Both the position numbers and the translations under genes were made by a program. A DNA stretch of 13,383 bases from contig JAJFTY010000092.1 of assembly GCA_021372695.1 (NCBI GenBank), positions 1 through 13,383 of the forward strand, in the 5' to 3' direction. Positions 13,005 through 13,383 of this stretch are shown here, piece by piece (position 1 is the stretch's first letter; every line of letters starts with the position of its first letter). A model generated the notes under the pieces. The model worked only from the letters and a program-made list of their open reading frames with translations, was not told where the DNA came from and searched no databases. Origin of the DNA: Deltaproteobacteria bacterium (GTDB lineage Bacteria; Desulfobacterota; Syntrophia; Syntrophales; UBA5619).

Positions 13005-13383
13005 TTACCTCACGATGATGGCTTCGAATTTACAGCTTTCACGACAAGCGCCGCACTTCGTGCAGACCGCCGCATCGATGGTGTGGGCCTGTTTCCTCTC
13101 GCCCTTGGCCGCCCCTGTGGGACAGACCTTGGCGCAGACGGTGCAGCCCGTGCACTTCTCGGGATCGATGCTGTACAGGATCAGATCCTTGCAGACGCCG
13201 GCCGGACAGCGATGCTCCTTGATGTGGGCGATGTACTCGTCGCGGAAATAACGGATCGTGCTGAGGACGGGGTTCGGGGCGCTGCTGCCCAGGGCGCACA
13301 GGGCGCCGTCGATGATGGCGGTCGCCATCTTCTCCAGCAGCTCAACATCCCCTTCCTTGCCCTTTCCCTGCGTGATGTCCACG
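13005..13383 (-). CDS. NuoF/HoxF/HndC-like NAD(P)H-binding flavoprotein subunit, C-terminal part
   Basis: This is a partial gene: the 5' end lies beyond the right edge of the window, and only about the last 125 residues are present. The visible part begins within the NuoF core (DITQGKGKEGD). It contains the fourth Cys of the N3 [4Fe-4S] site (ALCALG; C29 of the fragment), the family stretch APNPVLSTIRYFRDEY, and RCPAGVCKDL (C59, C64). A C-terminal extension of two ferredoxin-type [4Fe-4S] motifs follows (C77-C80-C83-C87 and C107-C110-C113-C117). The extension is typical of HndC/HydB-type and formate-dehydrogenase-linked subunits rather than of complex I NuoF. The protein would oxidise or reduce NAD(P) through FMN and exchange electrons with the HoxU-like partner. 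The flavin and nucleotide sites are outside the window. Confidence 0.9.
   Translation of the reverse strand, partial: VDITQGKGKEGDVELLEKMATAIIDGALCALGSSAPNPVLSTIRYFRDEYIAHIKEHRCPAGVCKDLILYSIDPEKCTGCTVCAKVCPTGAAKGERKQAHTIDAAVCTKCGACRESCKFEAIIVR

Overview
The window comes from a high-GC, Gram-negative, probably anaerobic bacterium. The combination of a diaphorase module with several Fe-S clusters, an FdhD-type formate dehydrogenase maturation factor, an Rrf2 regulator with Cys ligands, a three-part RND metal pump and a two-domain cytidylate-kinase-like protein best fits the Desulfobacterota (former Deltaproteobacteria). This is inference; no rRNA or other phylogenetic marker is present. Nearly everything is on the minus strand. 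Only the first ~1.1 kb is on the plus strand, and it is visibly less GC-rich (about 42-53% in lines counted by eye, against about 67% in a counted line of the pump gene).

Layout. 1-153: a leader with nested inverted repeats. 154-996 (+): a cytidylate-kinase-like protein with a degenerate P-loop and a BON-like tail. 993-1130 (+): a 45-codon ORF joined to it by an ATGA overlap. 7817-1157 (-): a five-gene metal-efflux operon transcribed in the order YtkA/FixH-like secreted protein, SHOCT lipoprotein, outer-membrane factor (CusC/TolC type), membrane fusion protein (CusB), RND pump (CusA). A good sigma70-type promoter lies at 7875-7903. 8762-7965 (-): fdhD. 9510-9064 (-): an Rrf2-family regulator. 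11751-9610 (-): a Cu+/Ag+ P1B-ATPase. 11776-12120: REP-like palindromes. 12124-12164: a strong intrinsic terminator (-). 12994-12275 (-): a HoxU-like Fe-S subunit. 13383-13005 (-): the C-terminal part of a NuoF/HoxF/HndC-like subunit cut by the window edge.

How the genes work together. The P1B-ATPase would move Cu+/Ag+ from cytoplasm to periplasm, and the CusCBA-type pump would carry it across the outer membrane. The two small exported proteins at the head of the operon are in the place where a periplasmic metal carrier would be useful; a canonical CusF is not visible. Between the two metal systems sit fdhD and the rrf2 gene. Their promoter regions share a perfect TTGACA and a similar CCACTAT-N4-ATRGTK element, which suggests that the Rrf2 protein controls itself and fdhD. 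The last two genes form the end of an NAD(P)H-linked electron-transfer operon whose catalytic partner (hydrogenase or formate dehydrogenase) is outside the window.

No CRISPR array, transposase, tRNA or rRNA was seen. The most unusual items are the degenerate kinase/BON protein with its coupled small ORF and structured leader, the two non-CusF accessory genes of the efflux operon, the shared operator of rrf2 and fdhD, and the HoxU-like protein with an added CxxC...CxxC tail.
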